A DNA stretch of 64,000 nucleotides from Ecdyonurus torrentis (GCA_949318235.1 OX439127.1:6111432-6175431), one strand, 5' to 3'; positions 34,233-47,779 are shown, counted from the first letter of the stretch. Numbers and translations are program-made. The notes: generated from the sequence alone by a model not told the origin.

Positions 34233-34818
34233 GTTTTTTTTTATTGTCCCTCTCTGTGTGTATATATTTATTATTACAATATGTTTTTTTTCACTGTAAA
34301 ATGGAAATAAACTCTATTTCTGAAGTTTTGTCAGCAGGTAATTTAAAATTAAATTCTATTTTTCTAAGCCAAAGGTTTGAGAGCTCACAGTCACTTTAGC
34401 GCACTTTCATTTTCAACTCTCAAATTCCAATCAATAGAAAAAAAATAATAAATAAATAAACACGGAAAAAGTTGCTGCTATGATAACTGTAGAGACAGTA
34501 GTACATTGATTGTTTTTTATTGAATATAAAGAAGAAATAAGAAATGTTATTGAGTCAGTCAGTTGAAAGTAACATTAGTTGTTGTCTGCACTTACAAGTC
34601 TAGTCCTTGGTCTAGTCTGCATTTACAAGTTACTATTAACAAAACAATAAAAAAAAATTACAACTAGAATTATTACATTTCATTTTAATAGTGTCAATTT
34701 TTAAATAACAAGGTTTATTTAAGTCGTGATAATTGAGTCAGTAAAATGTGCCAAATTTGAGTGTGTGGTAAACATAAGTACACAATTTCATCAAATTTAT
34801 AATTAGGGTCAAAATATT

Positions 34819-34853
<35 letters not shown>

Positions 34854-35336
34854 TATCATAATAAAATAAATCAAAAGGTTTTTAGGTATTGAATCCTTTG
34901 TTTAAATTTTTAATTATTGCTGGCAGATTGTCATTGCTGTTTTGTAGTATGAACTCCTTTTATATAGCTTGTATATTATATATTATATACATTGTAATAG
35001 TTGACATTGATTCTAGGTACAATAAACTCAGTAGAGTCGCTATTTTGCCATCTGGTGGATTTAGATCTATAATAGCGACCCTATATAAACATAATTTAAA
35101 CCATTTTTTCTTCTGTTCCCCCAAACTTAATATTTTAACTTCAATAAAAATAAACAAATTGTGTTTATAATTGTCATTGTATTAACTGTGGCTAGAGGCT
35201 GTTATTTAAACCATAGCTATATATATATTATATATAGTTTTAGTTATACTTCAACACAGTTCAGTCCTTTTCAATTTCTTTTTATATAATTTATTTAATT
35301 GCAATTATTATTTTGCATCGGCTCAGCATGACAATA
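34233..35336. other. AT-rich stretch with a short hairpin
   Basis: Poly-T at about 34824-34850. TAGAGTCGCTATT (35032) pairs with AATAGCGACCCTATA (35070) around the CTCF-like TCCACCAGATGGCAA (minus strand, 35059-35045). No gene seen. Confidence 0.5.
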
Positions 35337-35662
35337 AAAGGAATAGACCAGTATAGAAAATATAAGCATTTATATCATAAAAAAATTGGTGGGACTTACA
35401 TAAATAACTTTAGTTTGTCTCAAAACCTAACTGTTTAGCTCCGTGCAGTGATCAGAAAATATCGATTTGTACAACCTGCACAACATTTTTAACTAATTTT
35501 GCATGTATCTGATGTCATAAACATGAATGGTCACGCAAATGGCATACTTTACAGTATTTTCACGCTCTCTTGATTCTGGTAAAAATTGTCATCAGATTTG
35601 AAGATCCCATTTAATGTTTATTCATTAAAAAGTACATGATGTTTTATGTGGTCTATGGCTTC
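35337..35662 (-). mobile_element. Family-B MITE
   Basis: AAAGGAATAGACCAG to GTGGTCTATGGCTT, with the family core. The CRE-like site is mutated to TGATGTCA. It lies between the palindrome and a family-A pair. Confidence 0.82.
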
Positions 35663-35747
35663 ATGTTGACAAAAAGAAAAGTTAATACAAAAATAGCAAC
35701 GTTTATGCTGTATCAACATAAATTACTATACATAAGAATATATAAGA

Positions 35748-36015
35748 TATAGGGTGTATGCATTCATGTTTAAGTCGACGCCATGTTGGATCACTCAATA
35801 ACATGAACCGTGAATAGAAAATTAATAACTCGTGTTGCCAATTAAATAATACTATTAATACTATATAACAATATTTTTATATGAGATGTTAATAGCTTGA
35901 CTTAGTATCTCAAGTATATAGAGTGTATCCGCATGACATCATTTTTAGTGCGCTTGGAGGCCATACTGGAGTAGTGATTAACATTGCTGATCATACGACC
36001 AACTTCGTTAAACAC
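35748..36015. mobile_element. Two truncated family-A MITEs joined
   Basis: TATAGGGTGTATGCATTCAT (plus orientation) runs to CTCAAGTATA, where TATAGAGTGTATCCGCATGA begins a second copy in opposite orientation. Confidence 0.7.
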
Positions 36016-37733
36016 AATTTTAATAAGATAACAAGTTTCAGAGCCCGTGACGCTCATATAAGAAAGCTAAATTGATTAATTATTTTATCATACGTTGGGT
36101 ATTATAAGACAGTTTTGTAAAATTTTGCAATTTAAAATACTATGCAATAACCATCGCTTAAAAAAAGATGATAATGTTTGTTGATAATTTTAATTTGAGT
36201 TAGCAGTTCTTACAATGCTAATTCTTACTGCTGGTGATGAAAGTTTATAAAACATTTATTGGCCTTAACACCTTGTTTTTTATTTTTACACAAATCGAAA
36301 AAAAATATATATATAATATATAAGGGAGCAGACTATAAAATACTGACTAATAGACCCGTTGCACATTCTTGCACTTTGTCGACATGTTTGTGGTGCCTAA
36401 TGTATTGTCTAGCATAGTGGAAAAATAACGTTTCTTTCTTATTTGTCACAAAAATAACAGTTTATTTCGACTGTAAACATTTTCTCATAATATTCTTCTA
36501 GCTTAGTAGGACCTAGAAATAAGGCTTTAGATTGGTATAACAAAAATTACAAAAAAAAAAAAACACACACACAACAACAACAACAACAAAATGCTAGCCC
36601 GTGTATTCTTGTCCAACGAAACGGCAGCCTTTAAATATGAATGTGAGCAGTCTGCAGGAGATCTCCAAAACATAACATTTTTATTTAATTTATAAAGATA
36701 ACGACAAACCAACTTTATTTTTATTTTTTAATAAAAAAAAAATTATAAAATTCACTGTGATAAAATATGGAAAAAATAATACTGTAATATTGGATTTATT
36801 ACAATATTATTACAAAGCTATGTACACGGATAAAAATAAATACGTAATAATTATGCTAGCTTATTTTTAGCACACTTTGTTCAATACTTCATAATCTTAC
36901 CCATACGTACTGCATAATAACTATGTTTTATAGCATAAACATTATATTGTACAGCATAATTATTTATATTATTCTAATTTAGTTACATTTATGCTAAAAT
37001 GACATAAATTCAGCATAAATTACGTAATTTATTATTTCAGTGAGAATAAAAAAAAAATCTTTTAAACGTTAAAAATTAAGTTATATTTTATACTCTTAAT
37101 TTTATTTGATTTTATTAGCATAATAATTATATTAAAGAAACTGTAAAATTATTTTATTGATAATCGCACCAACCGACAAGATATAAATGAGGATTTTGGC
37201 TGGATTACAAATTTTACGCATATAATGTAACATTATGTATAAGACAATAATAAAGTTTGTATTTGGTGGGTGCTGCACCCGAGCACTTGTTGTATTGCAC
37301 GAGCGTGAGAAACATTGAGAGTCACACAATTTAAACACTAAAAATGTCGTTAAATATTTGCAGCTGCAAAATTTAACTAAATTTAAAAAGAAATATTTTA
37401 TTATCAACAATAAAGTTGTAGAAATTGGTTGTTATTTATTTTTCATTTACTAAATTTACTTAAAACTTCATAAAGTTAATAAATATGTTTAATGTCTAAT
37501 GAATCTTGTGAGATTTTAAATTAAAATTTCAAATTCAGCCAGCATTATTTAAAGAAAATTGAAAAATTGAAAAAACTGAAAAATAGTGTAATATGGCATG
37601 ATATACACATATTTACGAGGAATCCTAGGTTTTGTTATTTTTAAATTTATTATTTACCGACCAATTCCCTTTTTAAAAAAGAAGCATGCAAAATAAAGAA
37701 GAGGAAAATAAATAATAAAATAATTTTCCATAT
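36016..37733. other. AT-rich stretch with a family-D MITE
   Basis: Family-D copy at about 36835-37045, minus orientation (CATAAATTACGTAATTTATT at its end). ACAACAACAACA run at 36571. No gene seen. Confidence 0.5.
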
Positions 37734-38046
37734 TAAAGGCATAGAACACCTTGAACAAAAAACATGTCTAAAATCCTGACATACCTAAAAATCAATGTTG
37801 ATTTGGCCGGAGTCATTGATTTCTCATTTTTTTCCATTCACAAAATCGTAGATACGGGTATATGACGTCACAGCTCGCCTGTTTTCATGAGCGTGAACCA
37901 GTGTTCTGTGACGTCATAAACCCACATTTTGTGAATGGAAAATAAATAAGAAATCAATGGCTCCGGCCAAATCAACGATGATATTTATAGGCATATGTTA
38001 GGATATTAGAATTTTTTTTTTTTTTTTCAAGGCGGTCTACACCTTT
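37734..38046. mobile_element. Family-C palindromic MITE, complete
   Basis: AAAGGCATAGAACACCTTGA to GCGGTCTACACCTTT. TGACGTCA in both arms (37863-37870, 37909-37916), flanking GCTCGCCTGTTTTCATGAGC. Confidence 0.88.
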
Positions 38047-38075
38047 ACGGGTTGTTGACGTTGTCGTAATACATA

Positions 38076-38290
38076 TAGGGTGTTTTCATTCATGTTAAAG
38101 TCAACGCCATAAGTGAGCACTAAATAACATAGGCCGGTATAGGAAAATGACACATTTTGTTAATTTAAAAATACTTAGCAATATTTTTGAGAGCGATGAT
38201 GCAGTTAACAAGTTAAATTATATAGGATTTCCAATATGCGAGAATAATAAAAAATACAAAACAAAACTTATTTTTCAAAGAAATTAGCAA
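38076..38290 (+). mobile_element. Family-A MITE, truncated
   Basis: TATAGGGTGTTTTCATTCAT..AAAGTCAACGCCATAAGTGA..TTTTTGAGAGCGATGATGCA. The CRE-bearing end is missing. Confidence 0.75.
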
Positions 38291-39042
38291 AACCCCACTG
38301 TCCGCAGTTTATAATAATTTAGAAAGTTTAGTTTTTATTTTATATTTTATCTGTCTGTAGCGAGTTGTGACACTTTGGCTGTCATGAGAGAGAAAAAGAG
38401 AGAGAGAGAGAGAGAGAGAATACCAGGCAAGTAATACTGAATAAAAGAAACTTAAAAACTCAGCCGTAATAAATAAAAAAAAAAAAAAAAAGGAATGGTA
38501 CATATCGGTGCAGACATAAAAGTAATGGAGAGGCGAGGTACATCGAATTCAACATTTTGTTTTTGGTGAGAAATAAATTGTTTTTTCCTTGATTTTTTTT
38601 TTTTTTTTTTTTTTTTTGAGAAAACTGCACCAATGCGATATTGCAAGCATTCAAATATATTTAAATGAGGGATGTTTTACGCCAATATATATATAATAGA
38701 AAGAAAGATACAATATTCTATTCATAAAATAAAATTCATAAAAAAAACTTTTAAACATATTCCTTTTGTTTTGAAATATCCAAAAAAAGTGTACAGTATA
38801 CTGTTAGATATCTGTTATGCTTTTTGATATACAAAACCGAATGTCCTTGTGTATGTTATGTGCGAGAATATTATCTAATTTTAACTATGTTGACAATGAG
38901 AGAGAGAGAGAGAGAATTTTGTGATTGCATAACAATATACTAGACAACAAGGCTCTAAACATTTAAAATTATTTTACCTTAAAATTTAATTTTAAGCTAA
39001 AACACCATCTTACGTACATACATCATATGTCACTTGTTTTGC

Positions 39043-39159
39043 CTCACAAACTGCGGGGTTAGAAACTGTAAAGTACACTACGTTAGGAATCACTGACGTC
39101 AGCAATTCTAGATTTACAACACAAGGTTTACTTTACAAGTTATTCTCCAGTTTGTGAGA
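39043..39159. mobile_element. Hairpin element of about 117 bp
   Basis: CTCACAAACTGCGGGG..CTGTAAAGTA pairs with TACTTTACAAG..CTCCAGTTTGTGAG. TGACGTCA lies in the loop (39094-39101). Confidence 0.65.
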
Positions 39160-39365
39160 GTACAGAAGGGTTGTGATAAAATATGTGTATGTAGAACAGT
39201 CCACTCTCATATTTAAACATGGACCATTTCTTTTCTATGAAGGCTAAGTATAGTTAATTTAATAACTCAGTGAAAGTGTGTTATAATAAGAATAGTAATA
39301 TACTATATAAAAATAAGGACTTGCACATAAATCAAAGAATTTCTCTTACATATGTTTAGTTTTCA

Positions 39366-39851
39366 ATAGTGTCTATTTATTCATGTTAAAGTTAACGCCA
39401 TAATGGATCACAAAAAAACATGCACGGAAACAATTATGTTAACAATTACTATTTACTTATTTAGACTTTTTTATAATGAATTAGTTAGAAACGTACAGAA
39501 AAATTTAAGATATCAAGAGCTAGCTAGTTACCACTGAAGCAATTATGTTTATAAAGAGTTTCTGTTTAAACTTTTTTCAAACACGTATTAGTTGTACTGA
39601 AAAAATATACATCTATGTATCTGAATAATTTCTTAAATTTTTGTTTTCCGAGTAGGATAGGAGAATGACTCATTTTGCCATTTTAAAAATCCTAAACAAT
39701 ATTTTTGAGGGACATTGGGTTGAACTATAGTTCTTCAAGTATATTGATAATAATAAAGAAAAAAATGTTTGTCCTATGCTGAGCAATAATGCTCATTACT
39801 CCAGTATGGCGTTCAAGCGGATTAAATATGACGTCATGCACAATATCTATA
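39366..39851 (+). mobile_element. Family-A MITE with an internal insertion
   Basis: Starts ATAGTGTCTATTTATTCATG and ends ATATGACGTCATGCACAATA. It is about 180 bp longer than usual because of unrelated AT-rich sequence after the first 70 nt. Confidence 0.7.
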
Positions 39852-40067
39852 ATAGCTTGATTTTTTTTTCTTACATGCAATAAATAAATTTTTATTTTTC
39901 AAAGCTGCAGAAAACAATATTTCAGACAGTCAACAATTAAGAAATTATTGCTCTACTTATTCGATGTACAGCGTAATTTTTACATTTTTGAAAAAATATT
40001 TACTTTATTTTATTTGCAGCATAATAATTATGTTGTGAAGCATAACTGCATAACTGTTTCACAATGC

Positions 40068-40364
40068 TATTGGGTGTATGCATTCATGATAAAGTCGACA
40101 CCATGTTGGATAACTCAATAACATGGGTGGCATAGGACAATAACACATTTTGCCAGTTTAATACCACTATGCAATATTTTTGAGAGTAAATATGTTGAAT
40201 TAGTATCTCAAGTATGTGAGAAAAATAACAATAACAAAAAATTAATCGATTTCCGAAAGAGAACTGGCTTAAATGAAGTTTGTTCTGTGCTGAGCAATGT
40301 TATTCACTACTCCAGTATGGCCACCAAGCGCAATAAATATGACGTCGTCCGCATACACTCTATA
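40068..40364 (+). mobile_element. Family-A MITE, complete reference copy
   Basis: TATTGGGTGTATGCATTCAT to GTCGTCCGCATACACTCTATA, 297 bp. Termini imperfectly inverted. The inner half reads GTTCTGTGCTGAGCAATGTT and CACTACTCCAGTATGGCC. Confidence 0.85.
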
Positions 40365-40529
40365 AAATATCCAATATTTTTTTATTTATTCCAGAGATAT
40401 TATTTTACAGAAAAGTATTTACAAAAAGAAGAAAAAACAAAAAAAAAAAGAAGAAAAAGAAAGTTACTTCACGTGAGTAAATGTAATGTTACAAAATACT
40501 TTATGTGGACATAAATGTAAACCAAATAT

Positions 40530-40770
40530 GACCGCCATATGTGAGCACTAAATATCATGGGTCAGTATGGGAGAATGAAACATTTTGCCTGTTTGAAAAG
40601 TACTAAGAAATATTGTTGAGAAATGTTGTTTGTCAGAAAAACAACAACAAAATAACTTAACGTTTTCTAAAAAGAAAATAGTCTTCTATTGTTCTATTCT
40701 GAGCAATGCTATTTATTGCTCCATTATGGTGTTGAAGGGCATCCAGTATGACGTCATGACCTATTCTATA
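40530..40770 (+). mobile_element. Family-A MITE, partial
   Basis: CCGCCATATGTGAGCACTAA to TATGACGTCATGACC..CTATA. The 5' terminus is missing. Confidence 0.7.
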
Positions 40771-40854
40771 CCATTACTTTTTTATATACTTTTTACGGTA
40801 AGTCAATGAAAAAGAAAAGCATAATTTACATATGTTATCGTTAAGTTTAATTAC

Positions 40855-40930
40855 ATAGCTAGCGGTCCCGCGCCTCTGATTGGTGCTACGTCATCACCGA
40901 TAGCAAGTATTTCACTTGACACAGAGCACA
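40855..40930. repeat. CCAAT/CRE-containing repeat fragment
   Basis: GGTCCCGCGCCTCTGATTGG followed by TGCTACGTCATCACCGATA. Related fragments, in reverse orientation, lie at about 48905-48943 and 51770-51810. Each carries a CCAAT box (ACCAATC), and the 40.9 and 48.9 kb copies next to it TACGTCA or CGTAG. Confidence 0.55.
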
Positions 40931-41139
40931 ACAAAAATATTGCTACAAGTTCAACACCCGCTGACCCGAATATTGAATAAAATATCAAGTGACTCAAATT
41001 TTATTTCAAACGTAAGAGTATAGGTTTTTATAACTTTATTTTGTCAATATGATAATTTTTACTTTTACTGAATTTAATAAAGTAAAAAAAAACGTACAAA
41101 AAGTACTTAATTTATTTAGCAGAGAAAACTATTTAAAAA

Positions 41140-41950
41140 CCAGGGTTGCGCCCGTCTATCAACAATCCAATTGTCATGCTAAAACAGTTTAATAATAAAA
41201 TAAACACTTACCATATTGTTGATGTATATTCTTTCGAACCTCACAGCTCAACATCGATCGTCCAACAAGGTGGTATAGCGGATGCTCGAACTTGGTCATC
41301 GCTGGCCCATCACTTGTTTCTCCGTCATTTCAATGAACCACCTTGCCCAATGTAACAATATCAGACATATTCTTACATTGGTCAAGTTAGCCAGAGAAAT
41401 GAGAGCAGGTAACAAGTGATGGGACAGCGTGTTCAACAAGACCGCGGGAAGGTGTCGAGCTTCTTGTTAGGGAGGGTGGGAAGTAAGGAATTAGGGTGGA
41501 AGGTGGGGGGTACACAAACTAGTTTCTAACACATCTAACACTTAATAGAGTAGTAATCGTAACCACAACAAACACAGAGAACTAATATTTGGTATCATAT
41601 ATATACCCCAAGATCACATAATATTAAAACACTTTCAGAAGAAAAATAGAAATTTTTGACTGATGTCCAGCCAAAAGATAACGTATTACCACAAAACTTA
41701 ATACCGTTTTGTTAGAACGATTAGACTTAATAATAGTGAGCACCCAGGAGAGCATGGCTAGAGCGAGCGGCATACGTAGAGAGAGAGAGATGAGAGCGAG
41801 CTCGTCTCTTGACCATGTCTCCTGGAGAACTGAAGTTGAAGTTGAAGCGATGAGCGGACCAGTGCTTGTGCTGTGCTGCGCAGTACGTAGTGCGCTATCG
41901 TGCAATGCAATACATAGCACGTAGAGGGGACACATAGTTTTAAATATTGC
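41140..41950. other. GC-richer island of unknown nature
   Basis: Contains GACCGCGGGAAGG, GAGGGTGGGAAG and a GC-rich block at 41740-41930 with AG-rich and GAGCGAGC motifs. Inverted repeats: TCCCATCACTTGTTACC with its partner, and CCAGGAGAGCATGG with CCATGTCTCCTGG. Could be a promoter/first exon or an old transposon. Confidence 0.4.
41212..41299 (-). CDS. Speculative first coding exon, product unknown
   Basis: On the minus strand an ATG at 41299 opens 29 codons (MTKFEHPLYHLVGRSMLSCE, then nine more) and ends at the strong donor ATATG|GTAAGTG. Codon use and GC content differ from the surrounding AT desert. I recognise no family and find no second exon below. An imperfect inverted repeat (41306-41424) directly upstream could mean that the whole block is transposon-derived. 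Confidence 0.2.
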
Positions 41951-41960
41951 TAATTTTGCT

Positions 41961-42215
41961 ATAGGGTGGTTTCATTCATGTTAAAGTCGACACCATGTTG
42001 GATAACTCAATAACATGTTAAGCATGGGAAAATAAATCATTTTGCCAGTTTAAAACCACTATGCAATATTTTAGAGAGCAATGATTGATGCTGTATCTCA
42101 AGTATGCAAAAAAAAAAAAAAATAATAATAATAATAACAATAATAGAATTTTAACCCATTTCCCAAAGGAATTTGGGTTAAATGAAGTTTGTCCTATGCT
42201 GAGCAATGTTATTCA
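41961..42215 (+). mobile_element. Family-A MITE, truncated
   Basis: ATAGGGTGGTTTCATTCATG to TGAGCAATGTTATTCA. The last 80 nt are lost. A family-B fragment (42263-42385) follows. Confidence 0.78.
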
Positions 42216-42262
42216 AGATTTGCGTGAACATTTCTGTTACAGAAAGTAGTCGAAAATGTTTA

Positions 42263-42385
42263 ATCACTATAAGCTACAGTTGGGTTTTGAGACAAACTAA
42301 TGTTATTTATGTAAGCCCCATATCAAGTATTTTGTGATATTATAAATTTTTATATTTCTTCTTGTCTATGCCTTTAATTACAAGT
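42263..42385 (+). mobile_element. Family-B MITE, 3' fragment
   Basis: AGCTACAGTTGGGTTTTGAG..AAGCCCCATATCAAGTATTT..GTCTATGCCTTTAA. Ends in TTTAA as the family does. Confidence 0.7.
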
Positions 42386-42581
42386 ACATCAATAAACACG
42401 TCACAATATTATGTTACTGTGATTGGTCAATTTACTACAATAAGTCTACAATGGAGCCAATTATCTATCTATACTGCACATTATGATAAACTATGAAATT
42501 GAAGCACGTTTTCTCTATCAAACATAAAGTTGTTATTTTTTTCTTAAATAGTCCCTATACTCACTTGTTATTACAATTTGT

Positions 42582-42829
42582 ATAGGGTGCATGCATTCAT
42601 ATAGAAGTCAACACCATGTTGGATCATTAAATAACATGAGCCAGTATATGAAAATAACAAATTCTTCCAGTTTAAAATACTAAGCAATATTTTTGAGAGC
42701 ATTGATATTGATGCTGTTATAGGTTAGTTATAAAATGTCAAGTATGTGATGTGAGAGAAATAATACTAACAAAATATTAACTGTTTTCCCATAAAAAAAA
42801 ATAGCAAAAAAATAAGTTTGTGCCAATTG
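42582..42829 (+). mobile_element. Family-A MITE interrupted by the (ACTC)n array
   Basis: TATAGGGTGCATGCATTCAT..to AAATAAGTTTGTGCCAA, where the tetranucleotide array begins. The array appears to have grown inside the element near the GTCCTATGCTGAGC position. Confidence 0.7.
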
Positions 42830-43120
42830 ACTCACTCACTCACTCACTCACTCACTCACTCACTCACTCACTCACTCACTCACTCACTCACTCACTCACT
42901 CACTCACTCACTCACTCACTCACTCACTCACTCACTCACTCACTCACTCACTCACTCACTCACTCACTCACTCACTCACTCACTCACTCACTCACTCACT
43001 CACTCACTCACTCACTCACTCACTCACTCACTCACTCACTCACTCACTCACTCACTCACTCACTCACTCACTCACTCACTCACTCACTCACTCACTCACT
43101 CACTCACTCACTCACTCACT
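42830..43120. repeat. (ACTC)n array, about 73 units
   Basis: Perfect 4-bp repeat over 291 bp. Open in several frames (THSL repeats) by periodicity, not coding. Confidence 0.97.
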
Positions 43121-43539
43121 ACACTTAATTGAATTAAAAAAAATGTAACGTACGTAGGAATTTCATACTATTGGGGAATTTCTGTTTTTTTATTATTATT
43201 ATTACTTATCAGTATTGTATTCGCAATTATATTTCCAAGCTACTTGCCTATACGTCGTCTATTGGTGCGATTTTAGTATTGTTAGATAATTTGATATTTT
43301 TAATTTAATAAAATAACATAAATTATGAACAAGATTTTATTTTATTTTTGCTACATTTTTTCAATAAATTGAGTCATCACAAAAATTGCTTTGTATGACA
43401 GAAAACACGTTAAAAAAAAAAGAAAAAAAAAATGCTGTAGCTGTAACGCTAGTACTAAAGCTATATGATCAGCCTTAAAAAACAATGCTAAAATATGCAA
43501 ATAAGATGAGATGAATTAAAAAAAAAAAAAACTGGCTAG

Positions 43540-43838
43540 TATGGTCTCCAATATTATATATGATGGCCTTAAATATGACATCATGCGCATGCACCCTAAA
43601 ATTTTTTAAAGGCATTTTGCATACATATGTGACATATGTATGCACGTATACGCATCATATAATGGAAAAAAAAATTAAAATTGAGATCAGAGATCAGTAT
43701 ATTAAATATTTATATCATCACACATAATATATCTGTCACTTTAGATTGTCCGAGAGATGACTGCGTATTTAAATTTTCATTTTATTCCAGACTTATTTCT
43801 TTGTACTGTATAATATCGCTTTGACTTTTATGGCTACA

Positions 43839-43872
<34 letters not shown>

Positions 43873-44636
43873 GATTTATCGATTTCAAATTGAAGGAATA
43901 AAAATATATGTTGAACAAATGTAAAAAAATGTTATAAAAAATATACATAATTCACAGAAATAAATCAGGTGTAGAGAAGATGTGGAACGTTCCTAATTCG
44001 TCTCACTTTAAAAATGTGTAACTAAACCACGTATTCTTACTACATAACATACACAGTACTGTTAGCAGTACCATAGCATAAATATATATTAATTATACTA
44101 TGGCAGTATACTTATCAAGATGTGCGTAAATTCTGTTAATATAATTTTAATTACACGATTTATAAATAAAAATAATTTTAGTATTTTTATTTATCTTTGT
44201 CCTTTTGCTAAATTTTAAATGTTTTACATAATTACAATATAGGATGTATCCATATGACGTCATACTGAATGCGCTTTGACGCCATACTGGATCAATGCAC
44301 AAAATTACACAAGATAGGACAAACTTTGATTTTGTCTATTTTCTTAGGTAAATCTGTGATTTTGTGTACTATTATTTTTCTCACACTTGAGATCCATATA
44401 CAATATAGCGTGAGTTGTGGTGGAGAGGTCACTAAGGTCACGAGCACGGTTGAATAGAATTCTTAGATGCTATAAAATAATATACATGTGTGAGTGAGAT
44501 CATAAAACTAAATGTGTCATTCCTGCATTGCATTAGGGGGAGTAGAGTTTAATTTATCATATTTCTGTTACTTTTGTGTGTCCTTGAATGACTATACAAG
44601 AATACAAGAAGCTAAAATATTAACGTTGAGTTATGC

Positions 44637-44684
<48 letters not shown>

Positions 44685-46080
44685 GGAGGGAGGGAGGGAG
44701 CACAATTTATATATAAATATAATAGTTCAGAATTGTCTGACTATTTTATGATAAATAAGGGCAATACTATTTTCATATTTTTGTAATATTTTGAATACTT
44801 TGAATTTTAAGGTAGAGAATTGAGTTGATTATTATTATGAGTTGGCTATATAATATAGCTATTGGGTCGATGCATTCTTGTTGAAATTCGTCAAAATTCA
44901 AAATACTTTTATTCATTATTCATTTCTTTCATGCCACATACATAATACAATAATGCATTAGTCTAGGTTATTGCCAACAAATGGCAATGTACAAATGATT
45001 GTCAAAATTATTCACAACACACAAACAAAACACAAAGCCATACTTATTTATATTATTTCATCATTCATATATTCATCAATTGAGTAATACTGCTTATTTA
45101 ATAGGAAATTTTTTAGTTGTTTTTTAAAAGCTATTAAATTATTTTGTTTTCTCATATCCAAAGGCAATTTATTATAGATATTCAGACAACTGCATAAAGT
45201 ACCCTTGTTATACATTTCAGTTCTTTTATATATACTTTTAATTTTATTTGTATTTCTAGTATTACGGTTATGATTTATTTCATGGCTTTCAAAGAATTCA
45301 ATATTGTGTTACACTTTCATTGCACATTCCATGATAAAAACACGAGGTAAAATTAATTTATTTAATATGTTCAAATTGTATCACTCAATAACATGGGCCG
45401 CATAGAAAAATTAATTACTTTGCTGCAGTTTAAAATTATTATGCAATATTTTTGAGAGCATTGAATATGTTAATATTTCAAATTAGTATTTCAAAAATGG
45501 GAGATTTTTTTTTTTTTTTTTTTGACAAATTTCCCAAAGAAAAAAAAGCCAAAAATGCAATTTGTTCTAAGCTTGAGCTATGTTGTTCATTGTGACCAGT
45601 ATGGCGTCCAAGCGCATTAAATATGACGTCATGCGGATACGCTCGCTTATTTATACACGACTGAATAGGGCTATAATTTTGGACGTACAACACTACCTTT
45701 CTTCTTGTTACCATATGGCCTTGCATGTAAAACTTAATGCCAATTCTACCTCTTTCACAATACAGTATATTAAAATAATGAATGAAAATTAAATAGTAAT
45801 AAATAATGCGCAAATGCAATCAATATTCTACTTATGTCTTCTGCCATTGTACAAAAAGTTTATCTTTTGATTCAAAACTCTACGTGAAGTGTATTATGTA
45901 TAATATGTTCTTCTATATTAAATATATTATTTACGCAACTGCACTTCATATTATGGACACAATGAAAGAGAGAGAGAGAGAGAGAGAGAGAGATTAAAAT
46001 AGAAAGTGTACAAATATATTCATAATTTATATTAAATTAAAAATTACAACTTGCATTATTTACATTAAAAAACTTTTTTT
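43540..46080 (+). repeat. Distant copy R4 of the 2.2-kb unit plus its 5' flank
   Basis: 43540-43868 matches 327-676, poly-T included. 43869-46080 matches R1-R3 through the (AG)n tract (44636-44680), the VNTR locus (about one unit) and the end TTACATTAAAAAACTTTTTT. It lies about 37 kb from the tandem array in the same orientation. Confidence 0.88.
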
Positions 46081-46106
46081 TTAATAATAATAGTCTGTTA
46101 TTAATA

Positions 46107-46475
<369 letters not shown>

Positions 46476-47262
46476 GATAGGTAGACGGTTTTCCCGCTTA
46501 TGTCAGAATTGCAGTAAAAATAATAATAAAAAATGTGTTAGTTAGAAATAATTTGTGTCATAAACTGCGTAGTAAGGTAAATAGGTAGTTTCATTTATTT
46601 TTTTGTTTAATTCAAGCTTTGTTTAATAAATTCATTTATATTAAAGATTAAATATTTATTGCATTTTTATTAAATAACTAATCAATAAATTTATGTATTT
46701 TCTATGTCTTTGTGTTCTTATAAATTTCTTATATATCTTATTCCTTACTTATTATTATTTATTATTCATATTGTCGATGACGATATGTTTGTAAAATGAA
46801 GTCACCCAAGAAATATTTGTACAATAATAATAAAATATATTTATAATTCTTCATGCATTGAAAACAGTTTTTGTAGACATAATTTATATATAGAAGTCAA
46901 ATAATTCACAGAAGACGCCAACCATTAAAATATTTTAAAAAAATAAAAAAAATACACTTTTCTTGTTAGTAAAGATCACCCAGAGTTAATGTTAGCAGCT
47001 GCATTGCAGGGAGGGTAATATGAGAGATAGGTGGGTGGGAGGGCGACGGAATCTTGCAGACACTACAGCATGGCGACAAAGTTTCGCATATTAATTTTAT
47101 ACTTTTAATTCTTAAGAAAGTCGTTAAATATTTGTAATTTTCTAGTAAAAAAAAACATCAAAGAAATAAAGTATAAAGAAAATTTTATGGTTTTTGTTTA
47201 TTCACATGTGTTTCAAATAAAAGTAAAAAAAAAAATGTTATATTTTTTATTGTTGGACATTT

Positions 47263-47289
<27 letters not shown>
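46476..47289. other. AT-rich stretch, nothing firm
   Basis: A GC-richer patch at 46990-47090 (GGGTGGGAGGGCGACGG) has only a 12-codon frame. (AG)n at 47265-47311. Confidence 0.5.
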
Positions 47290-47311
<22 letters not shown>

Positions 47312-47740
47312 TGCATGGATGCAACCTCCCTGTAGCAAAAGTTATGCTATGCAACATGCTTGGCAATTTATTGCATAATGAAGTAAATTATGTCATGTGC
47401 TTTTTTTTTTGTTTTTTTGTTTTATGTTTTTCTTTGTATGGATAACTTTAAATATTGTTGGACTTTTAAAAGTTAGATTTCAAAAAATGCCAAAAATTGT
47501 ATCTTATTATTTATTTCTCCCCCCCCCCCCCCTTTTTACTTCCTCTTCTTCTTATTATTATTATATTTGAACTTCAAATAACAGTTATAGTAAAATTTAC
47601 ACATAGTCACATAATTATATTAAAAATATAGTTCAAAATTAAGTAGTTCAGGATTGGGTGTATGCACATGACGTCATAATAAATGCGATTGGACGCCATT
47701 ATGAAGCAATAAATAATAGTTAAGCACAAAAAAAAAAAAA
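47290..47740 (-). repeat. Reverse copy of the end of repeat E
   Basis: Matches 54480-54905 in reverse complement (TTGTTGGACTTTTAAAAGTT, AGTTCAAAATTAAGTAGTTC, ATGACGTCATAATAAATGCG). It ends at a family-A-like terminus. Confidence 0.65.
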
Positions 47741-47779
47741 GATTTGTAATTAAAGTTATAAAACCTCTTTTCTTTAAAA

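Noticed and set aside
42818..43132. Open frames of about 100 codons made of THSL repeats, and similar IHSF, HTHT and SLSL frames elsewhere
   Set aside because: They are translations of perfect di- or tetranucleotide arrays, open in several frames at once, with no start context or flanking exon.
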